A stretch of DNA of 64,000 bases from Leptospiraceae bacterium (GTDB lineage Bacteria > Spirochaetota > Leptospiria > Leptospirales > Leptospiraceae): assembly GCA_024233865.1 (NCBI GenBank), contig JACKPA010000002.1, forward strand, positions 418,656-482,655, written 5' to 3'. Each line of letters begins with the position of its first letter. The first letter of the stretch is position 1. The notes under the pieces were generated by a model. That model was not told the origin of the DNA and did no database searches. It saw only the letters and a program-made list of their open reading frames with translations. A program made the position numbers and the translations under genes. Positions 26,521-35,647 of the stretch are shown here, one piece after another.

Positions 26521-27273
26521 TTACTGTGTTGTAAAACTAAAACTATAGTCGTTTTCCATGCTGTTTTCATAAAAATCCTTTACTCCCGTAGAAATGGTAA
26601 TCGTATATTCCGTTCCGGAACTTAAACCGGAAGAAGATGGTAATAAATAAACCTTGTTTGTTTCCACATAGTTTCTATAAACGGTAACGCCTGTTATCTG
26701 GGTTGAACCCTGATATAATTTTATGGTAGAAGTTGTGATTGTATCAAAATCCATTCCTTCGGAAAAATTGATTACGATGGTAGGATTTACAGAAACTCCG
26801 GTTGCTCCATTGGTAGGGTCAGTGGACGCTACACTAGGTGGAGTTGTATCTGCAGGGAAAATGTTGTACACCCTAGTATTACAAGCAACTTCATAAGAAC
26901 TAACACTACCAGCAAACCGACAACTATACGTGTCATAAAAGTTTCCAGCAGGTGTTTTCATGCTATTCGTAAAACCAAGTGAACTACAACTTGTGCTTGT
27001 CAGTTTGGTTTCTGCTCCTAATTGTTTATAAGAATCACAAAAGTATTCAGCATTAAAGGTCGAAGCAGCGTATCCGGTAAAATTTTCAAGACAGCCATAG
27101 TATTGTGTTATTCGATAAACACAAGCAGAACTATTTGACTTAGAACTCGTTTGCGATTCTTGTTGTGATTGATGTAGAGCTAAGAGAAGTAGTGCGTTTT
27201 CTTTGTTTTTGTTTTCGTTCGTTTTGCAGTTAATAATGCTCATCAAAATAAATAGAATTATTAAATATTTCAT
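26521..27273 (-). CDS. Lipoprotein with a C-terminal bacterial Ig-like (Big_5/SbsA-type) domain
   Basis: The 250-residue product has a short signal and the lipobox MSIINC (Cys about 16). A Lys/Asn/Glu-rich spacer and a Cys-rich region follow (about 50-140, eight or so cysteines: YYGCLENF, YFCDSYK, YSCRFAG). Residues about 142-249 are an Ig-like domain: DTTPPSVASTDPTNGATGVS, VNPTIVINFSEGMD, GTEYTITISTGVKD and a final YSFSFTT. This is the typical Big_5 domain of spirochaetal surface proteins. Probably a surface lipoprotein of unknown target. It lies between cassettes B and C on the same strand. Confidence 0.8.
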   Translation of the reverse strand: MKYLIILFILMSIINCKTNENKNKENALLLLALHQSQQESQTSSKSNSSACVYRITQYYGCLENFTGYAASTFNAEYFCDSYKQLGAETKLTSTSCSSLGFTNSMKTPAGNFYDTYSCRFAGSVSSYEVACNTRVYNIFPADTTPPSVASTDPTNGATGVSVNPTIVINFSEGMDFDTITTSTIKLYQGSTQITGVTVYRNYVETNKVYLLPSSSGLSSGTEYTITISTGVKDFYENSMENDYSFSFTTQ

Positions 27274-27388
27274 TGTTTTTGTTATCCTTTTTTGGTTTCG
27301 TCACCCTTTACTTTGACAAGCTCTATTACAAGCGCTAGTAAAGGATGATAATTTTTCAATTATTTTGATTTTGTTTTACATTCGATAC

Positions 27389-27853
27389 CTATTCTCTTAT
27401 TGATGCAGCCGTCCATGTTCCGCTAAAAAAACTAGTACAAGTCGCCTCGGCTGAACTGGCTGTATACGTAGTACTAGATGCTCCCGAATAGTAGGTAGCA
27501 CTGTAATTCGTTAAACTAAATGAACCGGAACTATAACTATTTATTGTACAAGTTCCAAGAGCATTGCTTGTCGGACATGAAGATACTACTGTTCCACTAT
27601 ATACGCTAGTGCAGTTACTTGAATCTTCATACTTTGAACTGGAACTAGAAACCGTAATTGTTCCTTTTATACAAATTCCACTAGTTGTGGAAGCATCACA
27701 ATACGATGATGATGACGATTGTGTTAATAAATAAAACAACGCAAATAGGGTAAGATTTTCTTTATCTTTGTCCTTTTCCTTTTGACAACCAGAGAATGTC
27801 ATTAACATACTCGTTACTAAAAGCATATATAATATTTTTTGTATTCTATTCAT
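27389..27853 (-). CDS. Small Ser/Cys/Thr-rich lipoprotein
   Basis: The 154-residue product has a signal peptide with lipobox TFSGC (Cys about 23), a charged KEKDKDKEN spacer typical of this locus, then a Ser/Thr/Tyr/Cys-rich beta-type sequence (six or more cysteines, probably disulfide-bonded). The RBS and start region was copied to 22444. It lies 48 bp downstream of the cassette B SGNH gene and may belong to the same transcript. No family recognised. Confidence 0.7.
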   Translation of the reverse strand: MNRIQKILYMLLVTSMLMTFSGCQKEKDKDKENLTLFALFYLLTQSSSSSYCDASTTSGICIKGTITVSSSSSKYEDSSNCTSVYSGTVVSSCPTSNALGTCTINSYSSGSFSLTNYSATYYSGASSTTYTASSAEATCTSFFSGTWTAASIRE

Positions 27854-27901
27854 AGAATTTTTTCCTTTTTATTCTTTTTTATTTACCTATAAAACATATA
27901 T

Positions 27902-30013
27902 CTACCATCCAGTGCTTACATGCACATCCTTTGTAACCGGATTACCTGCTGCATCTGTCATTCTTATTTTTATTGTCCAATGTCCTTGTGGATCATTGGT
28001 TGGACCACCACGCAAGCGACCAGCCCTGTCCAAAATACCCGGAAATCCACCATTATTTTCTATCATCTCCCACTTAAAAGGAGAATGTCCTCCTGTTGGT
28101 CTTAGTTGAAATACATAGTCTTCAAACCATCTTCCTACACATTCTCCTTCCGTAAGACAATTTGTAAAGCTTGTGTTATTATCATTGAGAACAGGGCAGG
28201 CTTCGTTTCCTTGAATTGAGTAATTTTCTGTATTAGATAAATCTAACGTATTGTGTGTCATATACCCACATTCAAAATAAATTCTCTTCAATGTTCCAGC
28301 TGGTCCTACATTCAGAACGTCACTCATCGGAAAGCCAAGTTCTTTCATTCCGTCTATTTCCAAATACTTTGTCAACAATAACCCATGAAGATGGTAAGCT
28401 TCACCCCATTTTTCCTTTATGGATATTTCAGGTAAATCGTTTTGGATTTGTTGGATGTATATCCTATCATCATTTGTATACTTTTGATACATTCCGCCAT
28501 ACCTTCTAGCAGAATTTGGTGGTGCATTCTCTATACCTACCGACTCAACTCCACCAGACTCTTTTCCAAATAGTCGGACTTCTTGTGCTTTTTTCCTTAT
28601 TTTTGTTAATGGTCCGCCTTTTTCCAGTTCTATCACTGGTTCCGGCATCTCACTCGCATTTGTAGCTTTGTTCCAACCAAGTTTTACTAATTTATCACCT
28701 ATTAATGCTCCCCATATCCTATATCCATTTGGACCTACGTGTATTGTATCTATGAACTCATCATTATAATCCGGATATTTGGGAAATATATTTGAATTAG
28801 GTACCCAAAAATTTGGAACACTTACTGCTTCTCCAGTTTGAACAAAACTACTATACAAAGGTAGATAATCTACATTATTCGGATAAGCGTTTTTATATGC
28901 CGGACCTATATTTTCTGCAATCCTATCATTGATACATGCTTGGTTGATACTCGAGGTGTTCATTAAAACATCTCCTAATTCCGCCTTTTTTACTTCATTA
29001 TATTTTATGTAAGAACCAGAAAAAATTGCAATGCGAAATTCATTAAACGCTTTGAATATTTCCAAGTTAGCAGTTGCTACTGCTTGTGCCATTGCTACGC
29101 ATCCGCCTGGAAAAAAAGCACATAAATACCAAGGGATTTCATCATAATCTATCATAGAATCTTCCATTGGACGGCAAATAGACTTTCTGTTTACTATAAA
29201 ATAGTTATATGGAGAAACAACCGGATACGAACTCGCTGGTAGCGTTCCTTCTAATAGAATTTTCTTTCCATTTTCTATATTCCAGTCTGTAATTAACATT
29301 ATATTTTCTAATATTTCATCTACTTTGTATGCATTCAAAAACGGAAACAAAGCAAAATTTTGCATTACATCATTTCCACCTATCATCAAAACAGACCTCG
29401 GAGAAGATGGGTCTACCATCATTTCGCCTCTGCCTACACCTGCAGGTATTTCTTTTATACAATGGCTTTGGTCTGGTAATACATCCCAGATTCCGTCAAT
29501 CAAAGCTGGAGTTGTACTTACTCTATCTAATAAACCTTTTGTTTGCTCCCCTGCAGTTGCGTAGTTTCTTACGATAAATGGATCATCAAATGCTTTACCA
29601 AATATGGTAAAATAATCCCCCCATGAGTCTATTATTGCTGGTTCGTTTCCATAGTCTTGTAAAACAGGGAATCCAAAATGATCAGCAGGAACAGAACCAT
29701 ACCAATCAACCCAATCACTTAAGCTATCTCCCCACTTTGTGATGTCTGTCCCAAAATCGTGATGGTCGCGGATTTTTTGCTTAATTGCATTTGTGTTTCT
29801 CTTTACATACTCTCTTGCTTTTTGAACTGTAGCTGAATCACTGCTTGCCAAGGCATCTTTTAGTTTATCTGCACTTGCATATTCAGTATCGCTTGCAACA
29901 TATAGTCTGTCTACACAACTCAAACTATTATGGTCACCTGGAAAAGAATTGATACTTTGCGTAAAACTCAATATAAAGATGGTAAAAATTGTTTTTAATA
30001 AATTTGTTTTCAT
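27902..30013 (-). CDS. Secreted SGNH-fold hydrolase with LGFP-like and Ig-like C-terminal domains (cassette B)
   Basis: The 703-residue product begins with a signal peptide (about 1-24). SGNH blocks are all present: WGDSLSDW (catalytic Ser 97), ATAGEQTKG (block II Gly), LMIGGNDV (212-215) and FIDTIHVGPNGYRIWG (Asp422/His425 pair). Around 548-590, LLTKYLEIDGMKELGFPMSD and RIYFECG resemble an LGFP repeat, a cell-wall or glycan-binding unit. Residues about 640-703 look like a He_PIG Ig-like domain (GGHSPFKWEM, TIKIRMTDAAGNPV). It is probably a secreted esterase or lipase of unknown substrate. It starts 3 bp after the lipoprotein gene, and the 3' end is duplicated at 22507-23003. Confidence 0.82.
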   Translation of the reverse strand: MKTNLLKTIFTIFILSFTQSINSFPGDHNSLSCVDRLYVASDTEYASADKLKDALASSDSATVQKAREYVKRNTNAIKQKIRDHHDFGTDITKWGDSLSDWVDWYGSVPADHFGFPVLQDYGNEPAIIDSWGDYFTIFGKAFDDPFIVRNYATAGEQTKGLLDRVSTTPALIDGIWDVLPDQSHCIKEIPAGVGRGEMMVDPSSPRSVLMIGGNDVMQNFALFPFLNAYKVDEILENIMLITDWNIENGKKILLEGTLPASSYPVVSPYNYFIVNRKSICRPMEDSMIDYDEIPWYLCAFFPGGCVAMAQAVATANLEIFKAFNEFRIAIFSGSYIKYNEVKKAELGDVLMNTSSINQACINDRIAENIGPAYKNAYPNNVDYLPLYSSFVQTGEAVSVPNFWVPNSNIFPKYPDYNDEFIDTIHVGPNGYRIWGALIGDKLVKLGWNKATNASEMPEPVIELEKGGPLTKIRKKAQEVRLFGKESGGVESVGIENAPPNSARRYGGMYQKYTNDDRIYIQQIQNDLPEISIKEKWGEAYHLHGLLLTKYLEIDGMKELGFPMSDVLNVGPAGTLKRIYFECGYMTHNTLDLSNTENYSIQGNEACPVLNDNNTSFTNCLTEGECVGRWFEDYVFQLRPTGGHSPFKWEMIENNGGFPGILDRAGRLRGGPTNDPQGHWTIKIRMTDAAGNPVTKDVHVSTGW

Positions 30014-30016
30014 TGT

Positions 30017-30709
30017 TTAATTCTCCTTTTTTTCTATACATAAAACATACAAATAAGTATCTTTTGAATACATAGCATCGTTACTATTTGCTATAAGTAA
30101 TTGTGCGTCCGTTTTTGTTGTATCATCTCTGGGAAAATATGATGCCGACCAATAATAATCTGAAGTTCCTGAAGGCATTTCATCTGATATAGTTTTAAGA
30201 TAATCATAATAAGCGATATAAGCAGGGTCCTTTTTAGGAAGATATGTCAATATCCAACTTTTGCTAGAAGTCGTATCCTCTGAACATGCTGTATAAGCTG
30301 GACTTTTTGTTTGGTCATCGTCACAACTAGTATCATTTGTAGGACACCATTGGTATTTTTGTGCACCGTAGTAGTCGAATGCCGAACCTGTGCCTTTACA
30401 GTCGTTCTGCTCGGAACGGTATACTTGTCCTTGAATACACTTCTTGATGAAATATTCACTATGTGTATAGCGACTTGTGAATAAGTAGCAAAAGGTTGAT
30501 TCATATACCATCATAACTTCCAATGTTCCGTCATTTCTATCTACAACTTCATAAGATGTTTTTGAAGAACTTCCAAAACCCATCATACACCACTGTAATG
30601 CCTTTTCTTCACTAGTTAGTTTGTCATCTTTCTCAAACGGATTGTTATCTGAAAAGCAATTTGTCATAAATGCTATAGTCATGATAAAACAATAAATATT
30701 TACTCTCAT
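30017..30709 (-). CDS. Cys-rich lipoprotein, DUF1566/Lcl-like (cassette B)
   Basis: The 230-residue product has a signal and lipobox FMTNC (Cys about 18). The core is a conserved Cys-rich block: IKKCIQGQVYRSEQNDCKGT, YGAQKYQWC and YTACSEDTTSSKSWILTYLP, ending YLYVLC. The W..LP element and C-terminal cysteine are reminiscent of Lcl/DUF1566 domains, but the match is loose. It shares this block with the cassette A protein at 35015 (KKCLQGQVYRQAENDCQGTG). Its ATG overlaps the upstream stop (ATGA), and the SGNH gene begins 3 bp after its end, so the three genes are one operon. Confidence 0.75.
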   Translation of the reverse strand: MRVNIYCFIMTIAFMTNCFSDNNPFEKDDKLTSEEKALQWCMMGFGSSSKTSYEVVDRNDGTLEVMMVYESTFCYLFTSRYTHSEYFIKKCIQGQVYRSEQNDCKGTGSAFDYYGAQKYQWCPTNDTSCDDDQTKSPAYTACSEDTTSSKSWILTYLPKKDPAYIAYYDYLKTISDEMPSGTSDYYWSASYFPRDDTTKTDAQLLIANSNDAMYSKDTYLYVLCIEKKEN

Positions 30710-32349
30710 TGTTTTGCTCCTATTGCATCTATCGTTACATTTCTCAACTCAATATGCTTTTGAATACTGTCATCAATAAACCCCAAGTCTATGTCATGGT
30801 AACCATTGATTTTATCTTGCTTAATTCTCACTCCGTTATAGATTCCTACTGTCAAGAATGATCTTTGTACTTTTAAATTATCCAAGTCAAACATTGAAGT
30901 CTGTCGCTTCACCTTCCCATAGAATTTATCATACTGTTCTTGTATGTTTTTCTTACTTCGTTTTTGACTGTAGGCTATCGCAGATTTTAAACCATTAGAA
31001 TACCTCTGTCTACCGCCTTCCATGAATACACCCGTTATATTTTCAAAGTGCATATACGATATTATATCCTCCATATCTCCTTCGTCCAGAGCATACTTGC
31101 CGTCCGTCGGAAACGGTAATTCCAACTTACCATACAAAGACTGGAGTTTGCCAACATCCTTGGATGTTGGGCTTTTTATCTCGCTTACTTCGTTTTCTTC
31201 CGGCTCACACTCTCCGCAACCTACCAGACCGATTGGAAATATCGGAAACTTGTACATCACGTCTTCTTTCTCAAGCTCTGTCCAGTCACTTCCCAGCTTA
31301 GATATGCACATACCCGCTGTGTCTCCCACTACACAGTGTTCCAGTCCCGCTACGTGTCCCAGATTGTGTAGAATTTCATTTTTCAAATTCAACTCTTTGG
31401 CATAGTCGGACGAATACAATACCCAGCTATAGTCTGCTGCATTCAACTGGATTCCAGCATTCACTATTCGATTTCCACACTTCCACACAAACGCACAAGA
31501 ACCGCTTGTACAATCCGGGTTAAAGGCATTGGATGCAAATATATTTATTACTTCGCCCGAACTCAGGTTATTCGTACTGCAATTGATGACACTTTCATCC
31601 TCTACAGTTTGGCTCGTTGTTAGTCCGTTGTAGTAGAACCCGAAATTGGACTGACCCCTCTGAAACCATTCCAAACTTGCTGCCTTGACTATTTTTATCA
31701 GGTCTTCTTTTTTGATTGTAAACAGATTCGGATTGACGGAATACTTCAAGATAGGATTTAGTCCTTCCCACTTTGTCCTTTCCGTTACAGGTTCTACGCT
31801 TCCCGTTATGCTTATCTTTCCCATTTCTCCATGAACGATTTCATATCTTCCCTCTCTCTGTCTCAGAAACAGAACAAACTTTTCATCCTTGACAAACGAA
31901 GGCATTCCCTTGACTTCCAATGTCTTTTCACCTATCTTACCTCCGATCACTTTCAAATCAAAGTAGTCAAGGTCTTTCAATACTTCACCCCGTATCTTGT
32001 CTGTTATCTTGATTTTTACATTGCTGTAAATCATGGGTTTCCCATGTATGTTATTCGATACTTCGTAAGTGACGGATTCCGCTATCCCTTCCAGAATTAC
32101 ATCCGATTCTCTTAGCAATACATTGGAATACCCTTCCAGAGATGTCATCACTCGTATATCCTGCACATCGCTTAAGTTCACCACAGAACCGGAACTTACA
32201 GTCGGATTCACAAAGTAGCCACTCTCTAATGTCTGGAAGATAAACTGGTTAGGATTCAAGTCCAAGATTATTTCCGTCACTCGCTTTTCATCCAAATCAA
32301 AAGGACCTTTTGCATACAATACTTTCTCGTAGTTGTTCACTACCTGCAA
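30706..32349 (-). CDS. Matrixin-like zinc-binding protein lacking the catalytic Glu (cassette B; probably the 3' part of a frameshifted gene)
   Basis: The 547-residue frame (TTG at 32349) lacks a signal peptide. Residues 1-60 read like the end of a DUF4382 domain (KGPFDLDEKRVTEIILDLNP), which fits the gene directly upstream, so the two frames were probably once one gene. Residues about 70-185 form a beta domain (ESDVILEGI, MPSFVKDEKFVLFLR). Residues about 200-400 are matrixin-like, with HNLGHVAGLEH (H328, H332, H338) and the Met-turn VMYKF. Matrixins need HExxHxxGxxH. Here Asn329 replaces the Glu, so peptide hydrolysis is unlikely although zinc may still bind. The ATGA overlap couples it to the lipoprotein gene. 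Confidence 0.78.
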   Translation of the reverse strand: MQVVNNYEKVLYAKGPFDLDEKRVTEIILDLNPNQFIFQTLESGYFVNPTVSSGSVVNLSDVQDIRVMTSLEGYSNVLLRESDVILEGIAESVTYEVSNNIHGKPMIYSNVKIKITDKIRGEVLKDLDYFDLKVIGGKIGEKTLEVKGMPSFVKDEKFVLFLRQREGRYEIVHGEMGKISITGSVEPVTERTKWEGLNPILKYSVNPNLFTIKKEDLIKIVKAASLEWFQRGQSNFGFYYNGLTTSQTVEDESVINCSTNNLSSGEVINIFASNAFNPDCTSGSCAFVWKCGNRIVNAGIQLNAADYSWVLYSSDYAKELNLKNEILHNLGHVAGLEHCVVGDTAGMCISKLGSDWTELEKEDVMYKFPIFPIGLVGCGECEPEENEVSEIKSPTSKDVGKLQSLYGKLELPFPTDGKYALDEGDMEDIISYMHFENITGVFMEGGRQRYSNGLKSAIAYSQKRSKKNIQEQYDKFYGKVKRQTSMFDLDNLKVQRSFLTVGIYNGVRIKQDKINGYHDIDLGFIDDSIQKHIELRNVTIDAIGAKQ

Positions 32350-32390
32350 GTTCTTATCTCCATTCTCTATCTCAATCGAATTACCATCAC

Positions 32391-33356
32391 TTAACTACCC
32401 GCAGGTATCAGTTGATTTGCCATCAATAATACAGATGTTCCATGCAATGCCAACAAATCAAAACTATTCGGAGTATCATTCAATACTACCACTTCTCCCG
32501 TATCCTTTGTTATACTGATTGACTTTACACCCACTATCATCTTGTCTATCGGTTTGTTTATACTGTAGCTTATGAACGCACTATCCATGTCCAGTTCGTA
32601 TCCTGTCTGCCTGTTTGTTATCTTACTCTGAGATGGTTTGGAAAACAGGGTTGTCAGTTTCCCTTGTTCCACTCGAAAAGACGATTGGTATTCCAAAACG
32701 GTCTCGTTTGTTACCTTTAAAACAGAAACATTCTCGTTTATGCTCAAGGTGTGCAAATTCTTTGGGTCTTCCGGTGTTGCTTGGTAGAGGTATACCTTGA
32801 TGTATTCATATTCTCCGGTTGGAATTTTCAAATTGTTGAATATGGTTGTATATCTTTTATTCATTTCTCCCATTTTCACCTTGCTCCAAGTAGGTGGAAG
32901 TATCATCTTTTCTTTTCCGAGAGGCTTTAGTTCGATTTCTTTGATGGTGAGTGTGAAATAGTCCAGTCTCTTTCCTTCTTCCTTTTTTCCCGTCAAAGAA
33001 GAATAGATGTATCTGTCCATATCTGCACAATCGAGGATAAAGTGTAGGATTCCTTCCGTTTGGGTTGTAACTGCCGGCTGGTCTTGTTGGACTTTTACTC
33101 TTAGATACGTTTTCTCTTGGGGAATGATAGGTGTTCCCGGTGGTTTGCTTGGTGGATTTGAACTTGGTTTGCCACTACCACCGCTTTCGGTTGTGCCTTG
33201 AACCCTTTCCACGTCACTTACTCCGTCTGCTACGAACGTAGAAGCGACAAAGAATGTTGCCGTTTTTGGGAAACTGTCTCCAGTTTTGCTTTTCATTATT
33301 AGATTACATTGAATCAGAAATAATATGAAAATTATTATTGACTTCTTGAATGTCAT
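32391..33356 (-). CDS. DUF4382-like lipoprotein, probably the 5' part of the cassette B matrixin-like gene
   Basis: The start is set at the ATG at 33356, which follows AGAGGTAG. It gives a signal peptide with lipobox FLIQC (Cys about 15). A Ser/Gly/Pro linker (about 55-85) precedes DUF4382-like sequence: YFTLTIKEIELKPLG, FNNLKIPTGEYEYIKVYLY, and a second half ending DLLALHGTSVLLMANQLIPA. In that family the last motif continues into a Y.xIRL strand. Here the frame stops after PAGS, and the missing continuation (LSDGNSIEIENGDKNLQV) is found in the next frame 0-40 bp on. I infer a deletion of about 20 bases. If real, the gene is broken. A sequencing error is possible. Confidence 0.68.
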   Translation of the reverse strand: MTFKKSIIIFILFLIQCNLIMKSKTGDSFPKTATFFVASTFVADGVSDVERVQGTTESGGSGKPSSNPPSKPPGTPIIPQEKTYLRVKVQQDQPAVTTQTEGILHFILDCADMDRYIYSSLTGKKEEGKRLDYFTLTIKEIELKPLGKEKMILPPTWSKVKMGEMNKRYTTIFNNLKIPTGEYEYIKVYLYQATPEDPKNLHTLSINENVSVLKVTNETVLEYQSSFRVEQGKLTTLFSKPSQSKITNRQTGYELDMDSAFISYSINKPIDKMIVGVKSISITKDTGEVVVLNDTPNSFDLLALHGTSVLLMANQLIPAGS

Positions 33357-33464
33357 AAAACTACCTCTTTTTGAGTTATTGTTGTTTTGGGAAGTTTTCA
33401 ATTATTGGTTTTTTAGCGTAAGGGAAAGATGTTTTTGCTAGGTTAAATACTCGAAATTATTTTT

Positions 33465-34994
33465 CTAATTCTTACAATATCCTGTCATCACACACAAGAC
33501 ATACAAACATAAATCATCGCAACCTTGAGGTATAGTTACTTCTCCACCTGGTGCGTCTACCCCGTCATTTCTTCTATCTTCTTCATCCATTTTATATTTA
33601 CTCATAAAAGGTGTTACAATACTTCCCCATCTAAGGTATCCGTTTATATGGTTTACGTGTATTCCATCGTTTGAACTCCAAAAAATATGATTATAGTTTT
33701 CTTTATCTCCCATCCATAGTCCTCTATCCGCACACCACCAACACCCTCTATTATTTGCAGGGTTGTCTCGAAAAAATGAATACATGTGGATATAAGGAAC
33801 TCCACCTCTTACTATAGACATTGCACCTGATGTAAACTGCAATTTATACATTTGTCGACTAGCCCAAGTGTGATCTTTACAGTTCCCAAATAGGTTGCCG
33901 CAATTTTGCTGTTCTGCTATCATATTTAAAGTATACATAGCCAATAAACCTTCTATATAGGCTTCGTAATAACCTTCAAATAAACTAGCAGTTAAAGCAT
34001 CTCCGTGTAAGTCTGCTTGTTTTATGTTATCATTGGAAGCAATATCATCATTAGGTCTATTGTATAAACCAAGACTCCTTAACAAATTATCAAAACCTGG
34101 AACTAGTGTTGTATCTAAGGAAATAGCAGGAATATTACCTAAAAGTACAAATAGTCTTCCTAACCCCCAGTCTTTATAATCTATCTTATCATCTTTATAG
34201 TTATCCGGACACTTTCCTTCGTTATCCGGACTAACTGGGTCTATACCAGTAACTTCACCAGCATCATTTTTTACCCTTCTATAATCACCACATCCGTTAT
34301 TTCCTTGATGATGATAAGTTATGAGTTTTTCGATATTATGTACAACGTTTAACCTGCGTAAAGGAACTGCCCACCACATTGCTTGTAACATTCCTTTGTA
34401 TACATGAAAGTCATTTCCACCTATCATCATAATAGTTCTCGGTGGCAACTGTGGTCTTCCATATCCACCTGCTGGCACTCCTAAATTCCAAGGAGGTGAA
34501 GCCCATGGGTCATCTTTAGGTTCTTTTGCATTAATACATATTTCAAAGTGTTCTTTCCAAGCAGAAGATGTTGCACCGGCAGCACCTTTATTCATAACTT
34601 TATATATTCCACCACCTAGGTAAGCATTCCATACTTCGTCAAAGCCTCCAAACATAGTTAAACTATCTCCGAGCAGAACAACACGTTTATCTAAATTTTT
34701 ACCGGTAATATCACCTGTTTCTTTATTTTCATTTCTTTCATAGAAATTGTTACCGCATCCAAATCCTGTACGAATAAGCAATCTTCCAGTGGCAACGGTT
34801 ACTAGGTCTAAGTGTTCAGGGTTGGTTTGTGCACAGTTATCCGACATACCTGGTATAGTTGTAATAAGTGGAATATTACAGAGTGTGAAACCTGTAACTT
34901 GATCTATGATTTTACTAAGTTCACTTCCTCTTGCATTCCTAACAGGAAATATTAAAATCAATAATATAATGATTAAAATTAAATGTTTTTTCAT
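33465..34994 (-). CDS. Secreted SGNH/GDSL hydrolase (cassette A)
   Basis: The 509-residue product has a signal peptide (about 1-22). SGNH blocks: VVLLGDSLTMFGG (Ser 111), NKGAAGATSSAW (block II), IMMIGGNDFH (192-195) and SSNDGIHVNHINGY (Asp443/His446). The C-terminus is Cys-rich (DDLCLYVLCVMTGYC). It lacks the LGFP-like and Ig-like tail of the cassette B homologue. Likely an extracytoplasmic esterase or lipase, substrate unknown. Its RBS region follows the lipoprotein gene by 20 bp. A decayed copy lies at 24201-25091. Confidence 0.83.
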   Translation of the reverse strand: MKKHLILIIILLILIFPVRNARGSELSKIIDQVTGFTLCNIPLITTIPGMSDNCAQTNPEHLDLVTVATGRLLIRTGFGCGNNFYERNENKETGDITGKNLDKRVVLLGDSLTMFGGFDEVWNAYLGGGIYKVMNKGAAGATSSAWKEHFEICINAKEPKDDPWASPPWNLGVPAGGYGRPQLPPRTIMMIGGNDFHVYKGMLQAMWWAVPLRRLNVVHNIEKLITYHHQGNNGCGDYRRVKNDAGEVTGIDPVSPDNEGKCPDNYKDDKIDYKDWGLGRLFVLLGNIPAISLDTTLVPGFDNLLRSLGLYNRPNDDIASNDNIKQADLHGDALTASLFEGYYEAYIEGLLAMYTLNMIAEQQNCGNLFGNCKDHTWASRQMYKLQFTSGAMSIVRGGVPYIHMYSFFRDNPANNRGCWWCADRGLWMGDKENYNHIFWSSNDGIHVNHINGYLRWGSIVTPFMSKYKMDEEDRRNDGVDAPGGEVTIPQGCDDLCLYVLCVMTGYCKN

Positions 34995-35014
34995 TGTTTT
35001 TACCCCTTTTGTAA

Positions 35015-35647
35015 TTATTCATCTGAACTGCAAAGAACATATAAACGATTAGTTTTATTCGCATAGTCACTATATATTTGAGGTTCAACATATTTAGCAA
35101 CTTTACTAGCGCCACTATAGCTTGACCAAATTTTTAAACCTTTATATACTATGTGACTATATATAGTGTTTTTATATGGTGAATCAAAAATTTCTCCAAA
35201 ACTATTTGATACTTTCCATTTTCTATTAAGGAGAGTATCTGAATTGCAACTATCATAAGCCTCACTACTTCCACTACCATTCAAGGTAACATAGTCTTTA
35301 CCACCATTACAAGAATTATCCGCTTTATCACAATATTGTAATTGGACTGCACCATAGTTATCAGACTCACTTCCTGTACCCTGACAATCATTCTCTGCTT
35401 GTCGATATACTTGTCCTTGAAGACACTTCTTGTAATAATATACAACAATATCACCTTCAGTTGATTTTGATTTTGCTATGACACTACCATTCATCATGTC
35501 TTCAACCATAATAGGTCGAGTTCCATAAAGAATAAAATACATTATCCATCCAAATTTTAGTTCATTTTTTAGGGATTCCTTGTACCCTCCATCCTCACCA
35601 CAAGAAGTAAGTAATAAAATAAACAAGAGATTCTTAATTACTTTCAT
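35015..35647 (-). CDS. Cys-rich lipoprotein (cassette A)
   Basis: The 210-residue product has a very short signal and lipobox LLTSC (Cys about 16). It shares with the cassette B protein the block KKCLQGQVYRQAENDCQGTG, YGAVQLQYC and a C-terminal RLYVLC. The middle (YDSCNSDTLLNRKWKVSNSF) is the counterpart of the Trp-containing DUF1566/Lcl-like part. The ATG overlaps the stop of the upstream matrixin-like gene. Conservation of the pair with an SGNH gene in every cassette suggests that the lipoprotein works with the hydrolase, perhaps as an anchor or chaperone (inference). Confidence 0.78.
   Translation of the reverse strand: MKVIKNLLFILLLTSCGEDGGYKESLKNELKFGWIMYFILYGTRPIMVEDMMNGSVIAKSKSTEGDIVVYYYKKCLQGQVYRQAENDCQGTGSESDNYGAVQLQYCDKADNSCNGGKDYVTLNGSGSSEAYDSCNSDTLLNRKWKVSNSFGEIFDSPYKNTIYSHIVYKGLKIWSSYSGASKVAKYVEPQIYSDYANKTNRLYVLCSSDE

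Noticed and set aside
26082..26570. 162-codon frame on the minus strand starting with MKTAWKTT
   Set aside because: Its first part translates the palindromic repeat and the end of the neighbouring lipoprotein gene. Only the last part is homologous to the matrixin-like gene, already given as a pseudogene.
33007..33201. Plus-strand 64-codon frame inside the DUF4382-like gene
   Set aside because: Antisense to the Pro/Gly linker. Openness results from the codon pattern of the real gene.
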